Positions 1 to 6,264 of a stretch of 7,190 nucleotides of DNA are shown here, in pieces; the first letter of the stretch is position 1, and each line of letters begins with the position of its first letter. The translations under genes and the position numbers were made by a program. Where the stretch lies: assembly GCA_938041725.1 (NCBI GenBank), contig CALISX010000524.1, positions 1 to 7,190 of the forward strand, in the 5' to 3' direction. The notes under the pieces were generated by a model. It saw only the letters and a list, made by a program, of their open reading frames with translations, had not been told where the DNA came from and searched no databases. This DNA is from an uncultured Lachnoanaerobaculum sp. (GTDB taxonomy: Bacteria > Bacillota > Clostridia > Lachnospirales > Lachnospiraceae).

Positions 1-744
1 TGCCTGATGCAGGGCCTTAGCCATGCTTTGGTATTCCCTAACCGGGTCTCTGGACCGCTTGGTGCAGTAAGAGGCCTTGGGGGCAAACTGCAGCGCCTTT
101 TTATACCCCCAGTAATTCATACGAAAGGCAGCCTCAGAAGAGTGAAACAGGGAAGACCAGCTGGGGGCTGTTTTTTCCAGCTCTTCAAATTCTGCACAGG
201 GCATGAGATCCACAGCATCAATGCCCAAAGATTTTAAATAGGGGATTTTTTCAACAATTCCATGGAAGGTGCCCTTTTGCACCGCCCGGGAAGAGGCAGA
301 TTTGGTGAAGCCCCGTACATGCACCCGATAAATCACGGATTTTCTCAGATCCAGTTCCACAGGAATGTCCCCCTCCCAGTCAAATTCCCGGATATATACC
401 GGGCTCCTTCTGGGCTTATTCCAAAGGGATTCCTTTCCCCAGCTGTCCTGCCCGGAAAAGGTCTTTCCATATGGATCGGGAAATTCCCCCTTCTCATCCT
501 CCAGGGCATACTCCAGGTTCTTCTTTTCCCCCTTGGAGATCAGCACCTCCATGGCCCAACAGTCTCCCACCCGGGATTCCAGGGGGAAGGGGCAACTATC
601 CCATACCTCTTTTTCATTTCTTTGAAACAGTTTCAGGGATAAATTCTCACAGTTTCGAAAGACCTTTATCACCATTCCGGCGGGTGTGGGGGTCAGCCCC
701 AGGGGATATTCCCACATCCGGGATGCCAGCAGACGAATTTCCAT
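1..744 (-). CDS. GH13 glycogen-debranching / pullulanase-type enzyme, N-terminal part (runs off left edge)
   Basis: This is the first 248 codons of a glycoside hydrolase family 13 protein of the GlgX/pullulanase type, which cleaves alpha-1,6 branch points in glycogen or related glucans in the cytoplasm. The frame is open from the ATG at 744 to base 1. Residues about 1-115 fit a CBM48-like beta-sandwich. Residues 137-151 (VIYRVHVRGFTKSAS) match the family's 'IYE-HVRGFT' strand, 159-182 carry GTFHGIVEKIPYLKSLGID followed by VDLMP, and 210-214 are NYWGY, followed by APKASY and DPVREY. The catalytic Asp, Glu and Asp of GH13 all lie beyond the window, so activity and exact subfamily cannot be judged. 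Full-length relatives have roughly 600-700 residues. The start has a strong double Shine-Dalgarno (AAGGAGAAGGAGG, 5 bases before ATG) and lies 25 bases after the exonuclease III stop, which indicates cotranscription. GlgX versus type I pullulanase remains unresolved. Confidence 0.85.
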   Translation of the reverse strand, partial: MEIRLLASRMWEYPLGLTPTPAGMVIKVFRNCENLSLKLFQRNEKEVWDSCPFPLESRVGDCWAMEVLISKGEKKNLEYALEDEKGEFPDPYGKTFSGQDSWGKESLWNKPRRSPVYIREFDWEGDIPVELDLRKSVIYRVHVRGFTKSASSRAVQKGTFHGIVEKIPYLKSLGIDAVDLMPCAEFEELEKTAPSWSSLFHSSEAAFRMNYWGYKKALQFAPKASYCTKRSRDPVREYQSMAKALHQA

Positions 745-769
745 CGCAGCCTCCTTCTCCTTGTTTTAT

Positions 770-1531
770 TTATAATTCCTTTAAATCCAATTCCACCGGG
801 CAGTGATCCGAGCCAAGAATCTCCGAATGGATCCTGGCCTCTGCAATGGCGTCCTTCAACCGGTTGGAAACAATGAAATAGTCGATGCGCCACCCCACGT
901 TCTTGGCTCTGGCTCCTCCCATATAGGACCACCAGGAATAGGCTCCCTCCAGATCCGGATACAGCCTCCGAAAGCTGTCGGTAAAGCCCGCAGCCAAAAG
1001 AGCGGTCATTTTCTCCCTTTCCTCGTCGGTGAATCCGGCATTTTTCCGGTTGGTTTTGGGATTTTTTAAATCAATTTCTTTGTGGGCCACATTCAAATCT
1101 CCGCAAAAAATCACTGGTTTTTTTGCGTCCAAAGCCTTCACATAGGCCAGGAAGGCATCCTCCCAGTCCATACGGTAGGCAAGTCTGGTGAGACCCCTTT
1201 GGGAATTGGGGGTGTAGCAGGTCACCACATAGTATTCCGGAAATTCTGCACAAATTACCCGACCCTCCTGGTCATGCTCCTCCAGACCCAGTCCATAGGT
1301 CACGGCCAGAGGCTTTTCCTTGGTAAACATGGCCACTCCGGAATAGCCCTTTTTTTCGGCATAATTCCAATAATCATAATATCCGGGCAAATCCAGTTCG
1401 ATCTGGCCCTCAGACAGCTTGGTTTCCTGAAGGCAGAAAATATCCGCATCCGCATCGGCAAAAAAGTCCAAAAAGCCCTTGGTAACCGCAGCCCGCAGGC
1501 CGTTTACATTCCAGGAAATCAGTTTCTTCAT
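770..1531 (-). CDS. xth: Exodeoxyribonuclease III / class II AP endonuclease
   Basis: This 253-residue protein belongs to the ExoIII/APE1 family (exonuclease-endonuclease-phosphatase fold). Such enzymes cut 5' of abasic sites and remove 3' blocking groups in base excision repair. All hallmark motifs are visible: SWNVNGLRA (6-14, metal-ligand Asn8), LQETK (34-38, metal-ligand Glu36), YTPNSQ (106-111, catalytic-region Tyr106), GDLNVAH (144-150, Asp145 and Asn147), [10 protein letters not shown] (213-222) and [11 protein letters not shown] (240-250, the Asp242-His243 pair). The length matches Bacillus ExoA (about 252). No key residue is missing. The ATG at 1531 follows GGAG with 5 bases between, and this site directly abuts the stop codon of the ABC-F gene (9-base gap), so translation of the two is probably coupled. 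The 25-base gap to the GH13 gene downstream suggests that gene is on the same transcript. Confidence 0.97.
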   Translation of the reverse strand: MKKLISWNVNGLRAAVTKGFLDFFADADADIFCLQETKLSEGQIELDLPGYYDYWNYAEKKGYSGVAMFTKEKPLAVTYGLGLEEHDQEGRVICAEFPEYYVVTCYTPNSQRGLTRLAYRMDWEDAFLAYVKALDAKKPVIFCGDLNVAHKEIDLKNPKTNRKNAGFTDEEREKMTALLAAGFTDSFRRLYPDLEGAYSWWSYMGGARAKNVGWRIDYFIVSNRLKDAIAEARIHSEILGSDHCPVELDLKEL

Positions 1532-1540
1532 AAAAGCTCC

Positions 1541-3178
1541 TTAGTCATCTCCTGCTTCATCCTCTGTAATGGAGAAGGTAAACCGCTTTCTTGCCATTTC
1601 ATCGGAGGCCAGATATTCGTCATAGGTGGTGATCTTATCCACCAGATTGCCGTTTATGATTTCCATAATCCGGTTGGCCGTGGTTTCTACTACCTGATGG
1701 TCTCTGGAGGAAAACAACAGCACTCCTGGAAACTTTGTCAGGCCCGTATTCAGGGCAGTGATGGACTCCATATCCAAATGGTCCGTGGGCTCATCCAGCA
1801 AAAGCACATTGGCGCCGCTGATCATCAGCTTAGAGAGCATGCAACGCACCTTCTCCCCTCCGGAAAGCACATTGACTTTTTTAAGGCCGTCCTCCCCGGC
1901 AAAAAGCATTCTTCCCAAAAATCCCCGCACATAGGTGACATCCTTGTTTTCAGAATAGCCTGTAAGCCATTCCACAATGGTTTCCTCTCCGGCAAAGTCT
2001 TTGGTATTGTCCTTGGGGAAATAGGACTGGGTGGTGGTAAGCCCCCATTTATAGCTGCCCTCATCCGGCTCCATCTCCCCTGCCAGAATCTGAAACAAAA
2101 CGGTTTTGGCCCTTTCATTGGGGCCCACCAGGGCCACCTTGTCCTCCCGGTTAATGGTAAAACTGATGCCGTCTAATACCTTCTCCCCCTCAATGGTTTT
2201 TGTCAGATTTTCCACCGTCAGCACCTCATTGCCGATTTCTCTATTGGGTCTGAAATCAATATAGGGATACTTCCTGGAGGAGGGTTTGATATCATCCAGC
2301 TCGATTTTTTCCAAAGCCCGCTTTCTGGAGGTGGCCTGCTTTGACTTAGAGGCATTGGCGGAGAACCTTTGGATAAATTCCTGAAGCTCCTTGATCTTTT
2401 CCTCCTTTTTGCGGTTGGCTTCCTTCATCTGCCGGATCATCAGCTGGCTGGACTCATACCAGAAATCATAGTTTCCTGCATACAGCTGGATCTTCCCATA
2501 GTCAATGTCTGCAATCATGGTGCAAACCTTATTTAAAAAATACCGGTCATGGGAAACCACAATCACCGTATTTTCAAAATTAATTAAAAATTCCTCCAGC
2601 CAGGCAATGGCATCCAAATCCAAATGGTTGGTGGGCTCGTCCAAGAGCAGAATATCCGGCGCACCAAACAATGCCCTGGCCAAAAGGATCTTTACCTTCA
2701 GGGGCGAAGGCACATCCTTCATAAGGGCATCATGGAATTCCCCCTCCACTCCCAGACCGTTTAACAGATTGGCTGCATCAGACTCCGCCTCCCAGCCGTT
2801 CATGGCGGCAAACTCTCCCTCCAGATCTGCTGCCCGGATCCCGTCCTCCTCGCCAAAATCCGCCTTGGCATAGATGGCATCCTTTTCCTTCATGATCTGA
2901 TAAAGCCTTTGGTTTCCCATAATCACCGTATCCAAAACCGTGAAGGCATCATACTTAAAATGATCCTGTTCCAGCACGGACAGCCGCTCACCGGGACTCA
3001 TGGCCACCTCCCCCTTGGTGGGCTCGATTTTGCCTGACAAAATCTTTAAAAAGGTGGATTTTCCCGCCCCATTGGCACCAATCAGCCCATAGCAGTTGCC
3101 TGGGGTGAATTTGATATTCACATCTTCAAAAAGGGCCTTTTTTCCAATTCGAAGTGTAATTCCATTTGCACTAATCAT
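1541..3178 (-). CDS. ykpA: ABC-F family ATPase, YkpA/YbiT type (ribosome-associated translation factor)
   Basis: This is a 545-residue cytoplasmic twin-ATPase protein with no membrane segments. ABC-F proteins bind the ribosomal E site and reach towards the P-site tRNA, relieving stalled states. The N-terminal part and the linker closely resemble B. subtilis YkpA as I recall it. NBD1 has Walker A GANGAGKS (34-41), Walker B ILLLDEP (176-182) and switch His210 (VVSHDR). The charged linker (about 243-300, including FSANASKSKQATSRK) is the P-site-tRNA interacting region. NBD2 has signature LSGGEK (438-443) and Walker B VLLLDEP (458-464). Several elements are degenerate: signature 1 reads VPSPL (156-160), Walker A2 is GPNERAKT (352-359), and the NBD2 switch position is Arg492 (SSRDH). 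All three map to the same composite ATP site (see findings). The ATG at 3178 has AAAAGGA upstream, and a structured 86-base leader precedes it. A classical antibiotic-resistance ABC-F is less likely, given the short linker. Confidence 0.95.
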   Translation of the reverse strand: MISANGITLRIGKKALFEDVNIKFTPGNCYGLIGANGAGKSTFLKILSGKIEPTKGEVAMSPGERLSVLEQDHFKYDAFTVLDTVIMGNQRLYQIMKEKDAIYAKADFGEEDGIRAADLEGEFAAMNGWEAESDAANLLNGLGVEGEFHDALMKDVPSPLKVKILLARALFGAPDILLLDEPTNHLDLDAIAWLEEFLINFENTVIVVSHDRYFLNKVCTMIADIDYGKIQLYAGNYDFWYESSQLMIRQMKEANRKKEEKIKELQEFIQRFSANASKSKQATSRKRALEKIELDDIKPSSRKYPYIDFRPNREIGNEVLTVENLTKTIEGEKVLDGISFTINREDKVALVGPNERAKTVLFQILAGEMEPDEGSYKWGLTTTQSYFPKDNTKDFAGEETIVEWLTGYSENKDVTYVRGFLGRMLFAGEDGLKKVNVLSGGEKVRCMLSKLMISGANVLLLDEPTDHLDMESITALNTGLTKFPGVLLFSSRDHQVVETTANRIMEIINGNLVDKITTYDEYLASDEMARKRFTFSITEDEAGDD

Positions 3179-3200
3179 ACTTTTTCCTTTTCACAGTCAA

Positions 3201-3244
3201 AGAGAGTCGGCAAAGTTCCTATCTGTCTCCTTTTCCGACTCCCT
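3201..3244 (-). repeat. Imperfect inverted repeat (hairpin) before the ABC-F gene
   Basis: The perfect core is GAGTCGG (3204-3210) against CCGACTC (3235-3241). It extends outward by two pairs after one mismatch (3201-3202 with 3243-3244) and inward by four pairs after one mismatch (3212-3215 with 3230-3233), giving 13 pairs around a 14-base loop. No run of T follows on either strand, so it does not look like an intrinsic terminator. On the minus-strand RNA it ends about 10 bases before the ABC-F Shine-Dalgarno. Confidence 0.6.
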
Positions 3245-3257
3245 CTTGTTGTACCAT
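3219..3257 (-). CDS. Possible 12-codon leader ORF before the ABC-F gene
   Basis: ATG at 3257 opens a reading frame encoding MVQQEGVGKGDR, ending at TAG 3219-3221. A weak AGG stands about six bases before the ATG. The ORF covers the whole upstream arm of the hairpin at 3201-3244 and stops inside its loop, so a translating ribosome would keep that hairpin open. This is the geometry of leader-peptide control known for some antibiotic-responsive ABC-F genes, but here it is an inference from layout alone; a short ORF of this size can arise by chance. Confidence 0.2.
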   Translation of the reverse strand: MVQQEGVGKGDR

Positions 3258-3260
3258 CGT

Positions 3261-3293
3261 AAACCTATTTTTTTCTAAAAGAACCGTAGGTTT
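3261..3293 (-). repeat. AT-rich inverted repeat around the deacetylase stop codon
   Basis: AAACCTA (3261-3267) and TAGGTTT (3287-3293) are exact inverted copies separated by 19 bases, which themselves contain TTCT/AGAA separated by three T. The repeat covers the last codons and stop of the deacetylase gene. No T-tract follows the stem on the minus strand, so termination is doubtful. It could protect the upstream mRNA end or hide the weak AGG before the leader ORF. A chance origin is possible. Confidence 0.35.
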
Positions 3294-4485
3294 TGCCTGC
3301 CTCCATACCGCCCCGGTATGCTGCCAGCTCTGAAACTGTCACCAGCTGGTAGCCCCTTTTGGTAAGCTCCGGGATCAGAATCTGGGCGGCAGCGGCAGAG
3401 GGGGCATGGGTATCATGAATCAAAATAATATCCCCGTCCTTAACATTGCTCAGCACTGTATCAACGGTCTTTTGGGTGTTCTTTGTTTTCCAGTCCAGAG
3501 TATCAATGGACCACAGGATCGCAGGAGAACCCATGGATTTTAACACCTCCTTGGTGCTGGCGTTAAAGCTTCCATAGGGAGGCCGCACCAAAACCGTATC
3601 CAACCCGGTTATCTCCTTGATCTTTGCATTGGTTTTGGTCAGGGATTCCCTTACCTGGGCCTGGGAAAGCTTTACCAGATTTTCATGGGCCCAGGAGTGG
3701 TTGCCGATCTCCATCCCCAAAGAGGCTGCTCTGACCAAAGGCTTTACCCTCTCTCCACTAATGCTTTGTCCCACCACAAAGAAGGTGGCCTTTCCTCCGC
3801 TGGCCACCAATGCATCCAGCACCTTGTCTGTGTTGCCTGTGGAGGGGCCGTCGTCAAAGGTCAGGGCAATCATGGGTTTACTGGTATCCAGCTTCCGCAC
3901 CTTGCCGCTTGGCACCGATGCTTCCCCCAGGGTAAAGGCCTTTCCTGCATCCTTGGGAGCCGGGGCCCCCTTTTTTGCAATGGCAATCCAAACCCCTGTG
4001 ATATGCTTGCCAACTCCCTCTTTGCCGGCCTTGGTTCCATTGGTATACCATTTGGACCATTTCCCGTCCACCTGTACACTGGTATACACATCATATCTCT
4101 TGGCCAAATCCCCGTTCAGCCATACCTTCACCGATTCCAAAGCCTGGGAGGAGCTGCGGTTGCCTGTGGTCTGTCCGTTCTCCGCCACAGGAAGCCATCC
4201 CGACCGGCTCAAATTCACCTGGTACTGGATGGTTCCGCTTACCCCCTTGGGCTGGTTATACAGCCTGGCGGAAAAGGCGTTGGGAAAGGTGGTGGAGGAC
4301 AGGGCTGTATTGTCCTCCACTTCCTTGGTGCCCAGCTGGGCAAAATGCATACTGTAAGCCACTCCCATTTCCCCAGAGGCTGAGGCCCCATAGGATTTCT
4401 CCTGTGCCATTGCTGCGCTTATCATAAAAATCACTGCAAAAACCACTGGAAAAAGTTTACGAAAATGTCTTAAAGTCTCTTTCAT
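3265..4485 (-). CDS. Secreted polysaccharide deacetylase with ChW-like repeats (NodB domain)
   Basis: This is a 406-residue exported carbohydrate esterase family 4 protein. Residues 1-27 form a signal peptide (basic start, hydrophobic 11-26, likely cut after AMA at 27), with no lipobox cysteine. Residues about 40-170 look like tandem clostridial hydrophobic-W repeats: two are fairly clear (about 85-125 with YQVNLSRSGW and NGQTTG; about 126-170 with YDVYTSVQVDGKWSKW, NGTKAG and ITGVWIAI) and a more degenerate one precedes them (about 40-84). ChW repeats are found on surface proteins and are thought to bind the envelope or ligands. The NodB domain (about 203-390) is intact: TFDDGPS (209-215, catalytic base Asp211 and metal Asp212), HSWAH (263-267, metal His263 and His267), RPPYG (301-305), DTLDW (328-332) and LIHDTH (355-360, His357). 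The substrate is probably peptidoglycan GlcNAc/MurNAc, but chitin or xylan cannot be excluded. The ATG at 4485 has GGGAGG upstream and follows the aminotransferase stop by 12 bases, implying coupling. Confidence 0.93.
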   Translation of the reverse strand: MKETLRHFRKLFPVVFAVIFMISAAMAQEKSYGASASGEMGVAYSMHFAQLGTKEVEDNTALSSTTFPNAFSARLYNQPKGVSGTIQYQVNLSRSGWLPVAENGQTTGNRSSSQALESVKVWLNGDLAKRYDVYTSVQVDGKWSKWYTNGTKAGKEGVGKHITGVWIAIAKKGAPAPKDAGKAFTLGEASVPSGKVRKLDTSKPMIALTFDDGPSTGNTDKVLDALVASGGKATFFVVGQSISGERVKPLVRAASLGMEIGNHSWAHENLVKLSQAQVRESLTKTNAKIKEITGLDTVLVRPPYGSFNASTKEVLKSMGSPAILWSIDTLDWKTKNTQKTVDTVLSNVKDGDIILIHDTHAPSAAAAQILIPELTKRGYQLVTVSELAAYRGGMEAGKTYGSFRKK

Positions 4486-4497
4486 ATATCCTCCCTG

Positions 4498-5820
4498 TTA
4501 CTGGGCATCCTCTTGACTCTCCTTATTTTCTTCTCTGCTGCTTTCTAAAAGCTTCTTCGCCGCCACCAGTTTGGTGCAAAGACACAGCAGCTTGGTGGCA
4601 GTTTCCAAATCAGAAATGGGCGGGAAGGAGGGAGCAATGCGGATATTGGTGTCTTTGGGATCCAGTCCCCCGGGGAAGGTGGCTCCGGCATCGGTCAGAA
4701 CCACACCTGCCTTTTTACACCTTGACACCACCTCCTTGGCGCAGCCCTCCATGGTATCAAAGGAAATAAAATATCCTCCCTTGGGCTTGGTCCAGGAGGC
4801 AATGCCCAGCTCTGAAAGCTCCTGATCCAAAATATGCAGCACCATTTCAAACTTGGGACGCAGAGAATCCGCATGTTTTTTCATATGCTCCACCATACCG
4901 TGGATATCCTTAAAATACCGCACATGGCGAAGCTGATTTACCTTGTCATGGCCGATGGTTTGAATCTTCAGCTGTTCCTTTATGGCCTCCAGATTGTTCA
5001 AAGAGGCAGCCAAAGCGGCCAGGCCGGAACCGGGGAAGGTTACCTTGGAAGTAGAGGCAAATTTATATACCATATCCGGGTTTCCCGCTCTTTTGCACTC
5101 CCCTAAGATTTCAATGATATAGTCCTGATCCATATCATACAAATGATGAATGGTATAGGCATTGTCCCAGTAAATACGGAAGTCCTTGGCGGCGGGTTTT
5201 AATCTGGCAAACCGGCGCACCACCTCCTCAGAATAGGAGTTTCCTGTGGGATTGGAATACTTCGGCACACACCAGATTCCCTTAATGGACTCATCGGAGG
5301 CCACCAGCCTTTCCACCATATCCATATCCGGTCCATACTCCAGCATGGGTACGGGAATGTTTTCAAAGCCGAAATACTCTGTAATGGCAAAATGCCTGTC
5401 ATATCCCGGCACAATGCATAAAAACTTCACCTTGTCCAGTTTGCACCAGGGAGTAGAACCCATGACTCCATGGGTATAGGACCTGGAAATGGTATCATAC
5501 ATTACATTTAAGCTGGAGTTGCCGTAGATAATCAAATTGTCCGGGGGCACCTCCATCATATCCGCCAGCAGCACCTTGGCCTCCGGGATCCCCTCCAGAA
5601 TTCCATAGTTCCTGCAGTCGGATCCATCATCGCTGGTAAGATCCGCCTCGGAGGACAGCACATCCATAAGTCCCATGGAAATATCCAGCTGATCCAGGCT
5701 TGGTTTTCCCCTGCTCATATCCAGTCTTAAATCCTTGGACTGCATCTGCCTGTATTCCAGCTTTAAACTCTTGTACAGAGCCTCCAGCTCCCCTTTTGTC
5801 ATTTCCCTATATGGTTTCAT
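4498..5820 (-). CDS. Class Ic aspartate-type aminotransferase (PLP-dependent, fold type I)
   Basis: This 440-residue PLP enzyme resembles the class Ic aspartate aminotransferases (Pfam PF12897 type, known from Corynebacterium), which exchange the amino group between aspartate and 2-oxoglutarate. Visible landmarks are SRGKPSLDQLDIS (36-48), typical of this subgroup; NPTG (190-193); YWDNAY (217-222, with Asp219 as the pyridine-nitrogen ligand); STSK (256-259), with Lys259 as the Schiff-base lysine; KPKGGYFISFD (345-355); and NIRIAPS (392-398), with Arg394 as the alpha-carboxylate-binding arginine. All core residues are present. The C-terminus ends in a polar, acidic tail (about 425-440) that is probably disordered. 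Substrate preference is inferred from the subgroup; older annotations call such proteins MocR-like or alanine-type aminotransferases. The ATG at 5820 has GAGAGGA about 7 bases upstream and lies 21 bases after the stop of the small coiled-coil gene. Confidence 0.93.
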   Translation of the reverse strand: MKPYREMTKGELEALYKSLKLEYRQMQSKDLRLDMSRGKPSLDQLDISMGLMDVLSSEADLTSDDGSDCRNYGILEGIPEAKVLLADMMEVPPDNLIIYGNSSLNVMYDTISRSYTHGVMGSTPWCKLDKVKFLCIVPGYDRHFAITEYFGFENIPVPMLEYGPDMDMVERLVASDESIKGIWCVPKYSNPTGNSYSEEVVRRFARLKPAAKDFRIYWDNAYTIHHLYDMDQDYIIEILGECKRAGNPDMVYKFASTSKVTFPGSGLAALAASLNNLEAIKEQLKIQTIGHDKVNQLRHVRYFKDIHGMVEHMKKHADSLRPKFEMVLHILDQELSELGIASWTKPKGGYFISFDTMEGCAKEVVSRCKKAGVVLTDAGATFPGGLDPKDTNIRIAPSFPPISDLETATKLLCLCTKLVAAKKLLESSREENKESQEDAQ

Positions 5821-5841
5821 ATCTCTTCCTCTCTGTCATCC

Positions 5842-6147
5842 TTATTTTTTGGATTGCAGCACCCGGATCCTTTCCTGAAGCGCCTGGATCTTTTCGGTGC
5901 ACTCCCGAATCCTTTCCCTTTGCTCCTGGATCACCGGATCCTCTCCCAAAAGATCATGAGCCATCACATACTCTCCAATGACCATCTTATAGGAGCGGAT
6001 CATATCCTCCTCAAAACCAATCTCCCTTTTACATTTGGAGGTGTTTGCAATTTCCTTCCCCTTCTTGGCAGCACTTTGGGCCGCTGCCTTTCCATAGTTT
6101 CCTGCCGTCTGCAGATATCCAGACAAAGTTTCTTTCCAATCAGCCAT
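5842..6147 (-). CDS. Small unrecognised protein with C-terminal coiled coil
   Basis: This is a 101-residue protein I cannot assign to a named family. It has no signal peptide or membrane segment. The first 40 residues are Ala/Lys-rich and probably helical (YLQTAGNYGKAAAQSAAKKG at 11-30), the middle (44-70) is mixed, and residues 73-98 form a regular heptad with Ile at every a position (73, 80, 87, 94) and Cys83, Leu90 and Leu97 at d positions, the pattern of a short parallel dimeric coiled coil. The two cysteines (39 and 83) do not form a zinc-binding pair. I chose the ATG at 6147 because GAGGAAAG lies at a good distance upstream; a TTG at 6183 in the same frame would add 12 residues but has no ribosome binding site. 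It is the first gene after a strong promoter and precedes the aminotransferase by 21 bases, so it should be expressed. General resemblance to small clostridial helical proteins is only an impression. Confidence 0.8.
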   Translation of the reverse strand: MADWKETLSGYLQTAGNYGKAAAQSAAKKGKEIANTSKCKREIGFEEDMIRSYKMVIGEYVMAHDLLGEDPVIQEQRERIRECTEKIQALQERIRVLQSKK

Positions 6148-6159
6148 TTTTCTTTCCTC
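6148..6159 (-). promoter_or_regulatory. Ribosome binding site deciding the start of the coiled-coil protein
   Basis: On the minus strand the bases before the ATG at 6147 read GAGGAAAGAAAA, placing an AGGAA-type Shine-Dalgarno about 7 bases upstream. The in-frame TTG at 6183 has nothing comparable, so the shorter 101-residue form is preferred. Confidence 0.65.
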
Positions 6160-6215
6160 ATAATCTCCGTGCCTTGTATCCAAAGCACCATAATCAGTAC
6201 CGCTCCAACCACCCT

Positions 6216-6244
6216 ATTATACAACACAAAAATGTCATTCACAA
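6216..6244 (-). promoter_or_regulatory. Sigma-A-type promoter of the three-gene operon
   Basis: On the minus strand a perfect -10 box TATAAT (6216-6221) is preceded, after exactly 17 bases, by TTGTGA (6239-6244), which matches four of six positions of the -35 consensus TTGACA. The spacer is T-rich. Transcription would start near 6208-6210, giving a leader of about 60 bases before the ATG at 6147. The -35 box lies only about 20 bases after the pgeF stop, and no terminator separates them. This is the clearest promoter in the window. Confidence 0.82.
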
Positions 6245-6264
6245 GAATGGGAAAACAGAGGTTC

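Larger units (their letters stand above)
3179..3264 (-). promoter_or_regulatory. Structured leader of the ABC-F gene
   Basis: This 86-base gap between the deacetylase stop and the ABC-F ATG is the second longest in the window and the only one rich in inverted repeats. In transcription order it holds the right arm of an AT-rich repeat that includes the deacetylase stop, a 12-codon ORF, a long imperfect hairpin, and the ABC-F Shine-Dalgarno (AAAAGGA at 3185-3191). I see no good -10/-35 pair and no T-tract terminator, so it may be a processed or regulated intercistronic region rather than the start of a new transcript. Confidence 0.45.

Noticed and set aside
1825..2118. 97-codon minus-strand frame inside the ABC-F gene
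   Set aside because: Shifted frame of a gene with intact domains; its residues resemble none of the ABC motifs and there is no sign of a frameshift.
1082..2176. 364-codon open frame on the plus strand
   Set aside because: It lies opposite the 5' part of the exonuclease III gene and the 3' half of the ABC-F gene, has no recognisable protein features, and is explained by the codon use of those two genes.
1541..3178. ABC-F protein as an antibiotic-resistance determinant
   Set aside because: The linker is short and the overall match is to the housekeeping YkpA/YbiT group rather than to Vga, Msr, Lsa or Optr types; resistance cannot be excluded but nothing here supports it.
3201..3244. Hairpin before the ABC-F gene as an intrinsic terminator
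   Set aside because: Neither strand has a T-tract after the stem; kept as a possible regulatory hairpin instead.
3617..4383. Two long plus-strand open frames opposite the deacetylase gene
   Set aside because: They overlap each other in different frames, match no known family, and mirror a clearly real NodB-domain gene.
6148..6183. Upstream TTG start for the small coiled-coil protein
   Set aside because: No Shine-Dalgarno before the TTG, whereas the ATG at 6147 has one at a good distance.
6000..6242. 80-codon minus-strand frame overlapping the coiled-coil gene
   Set aside because: It would begin inside the promoter and has no ribosome binding site; the +1-related frame with a good site and coiled coil is the better gene.
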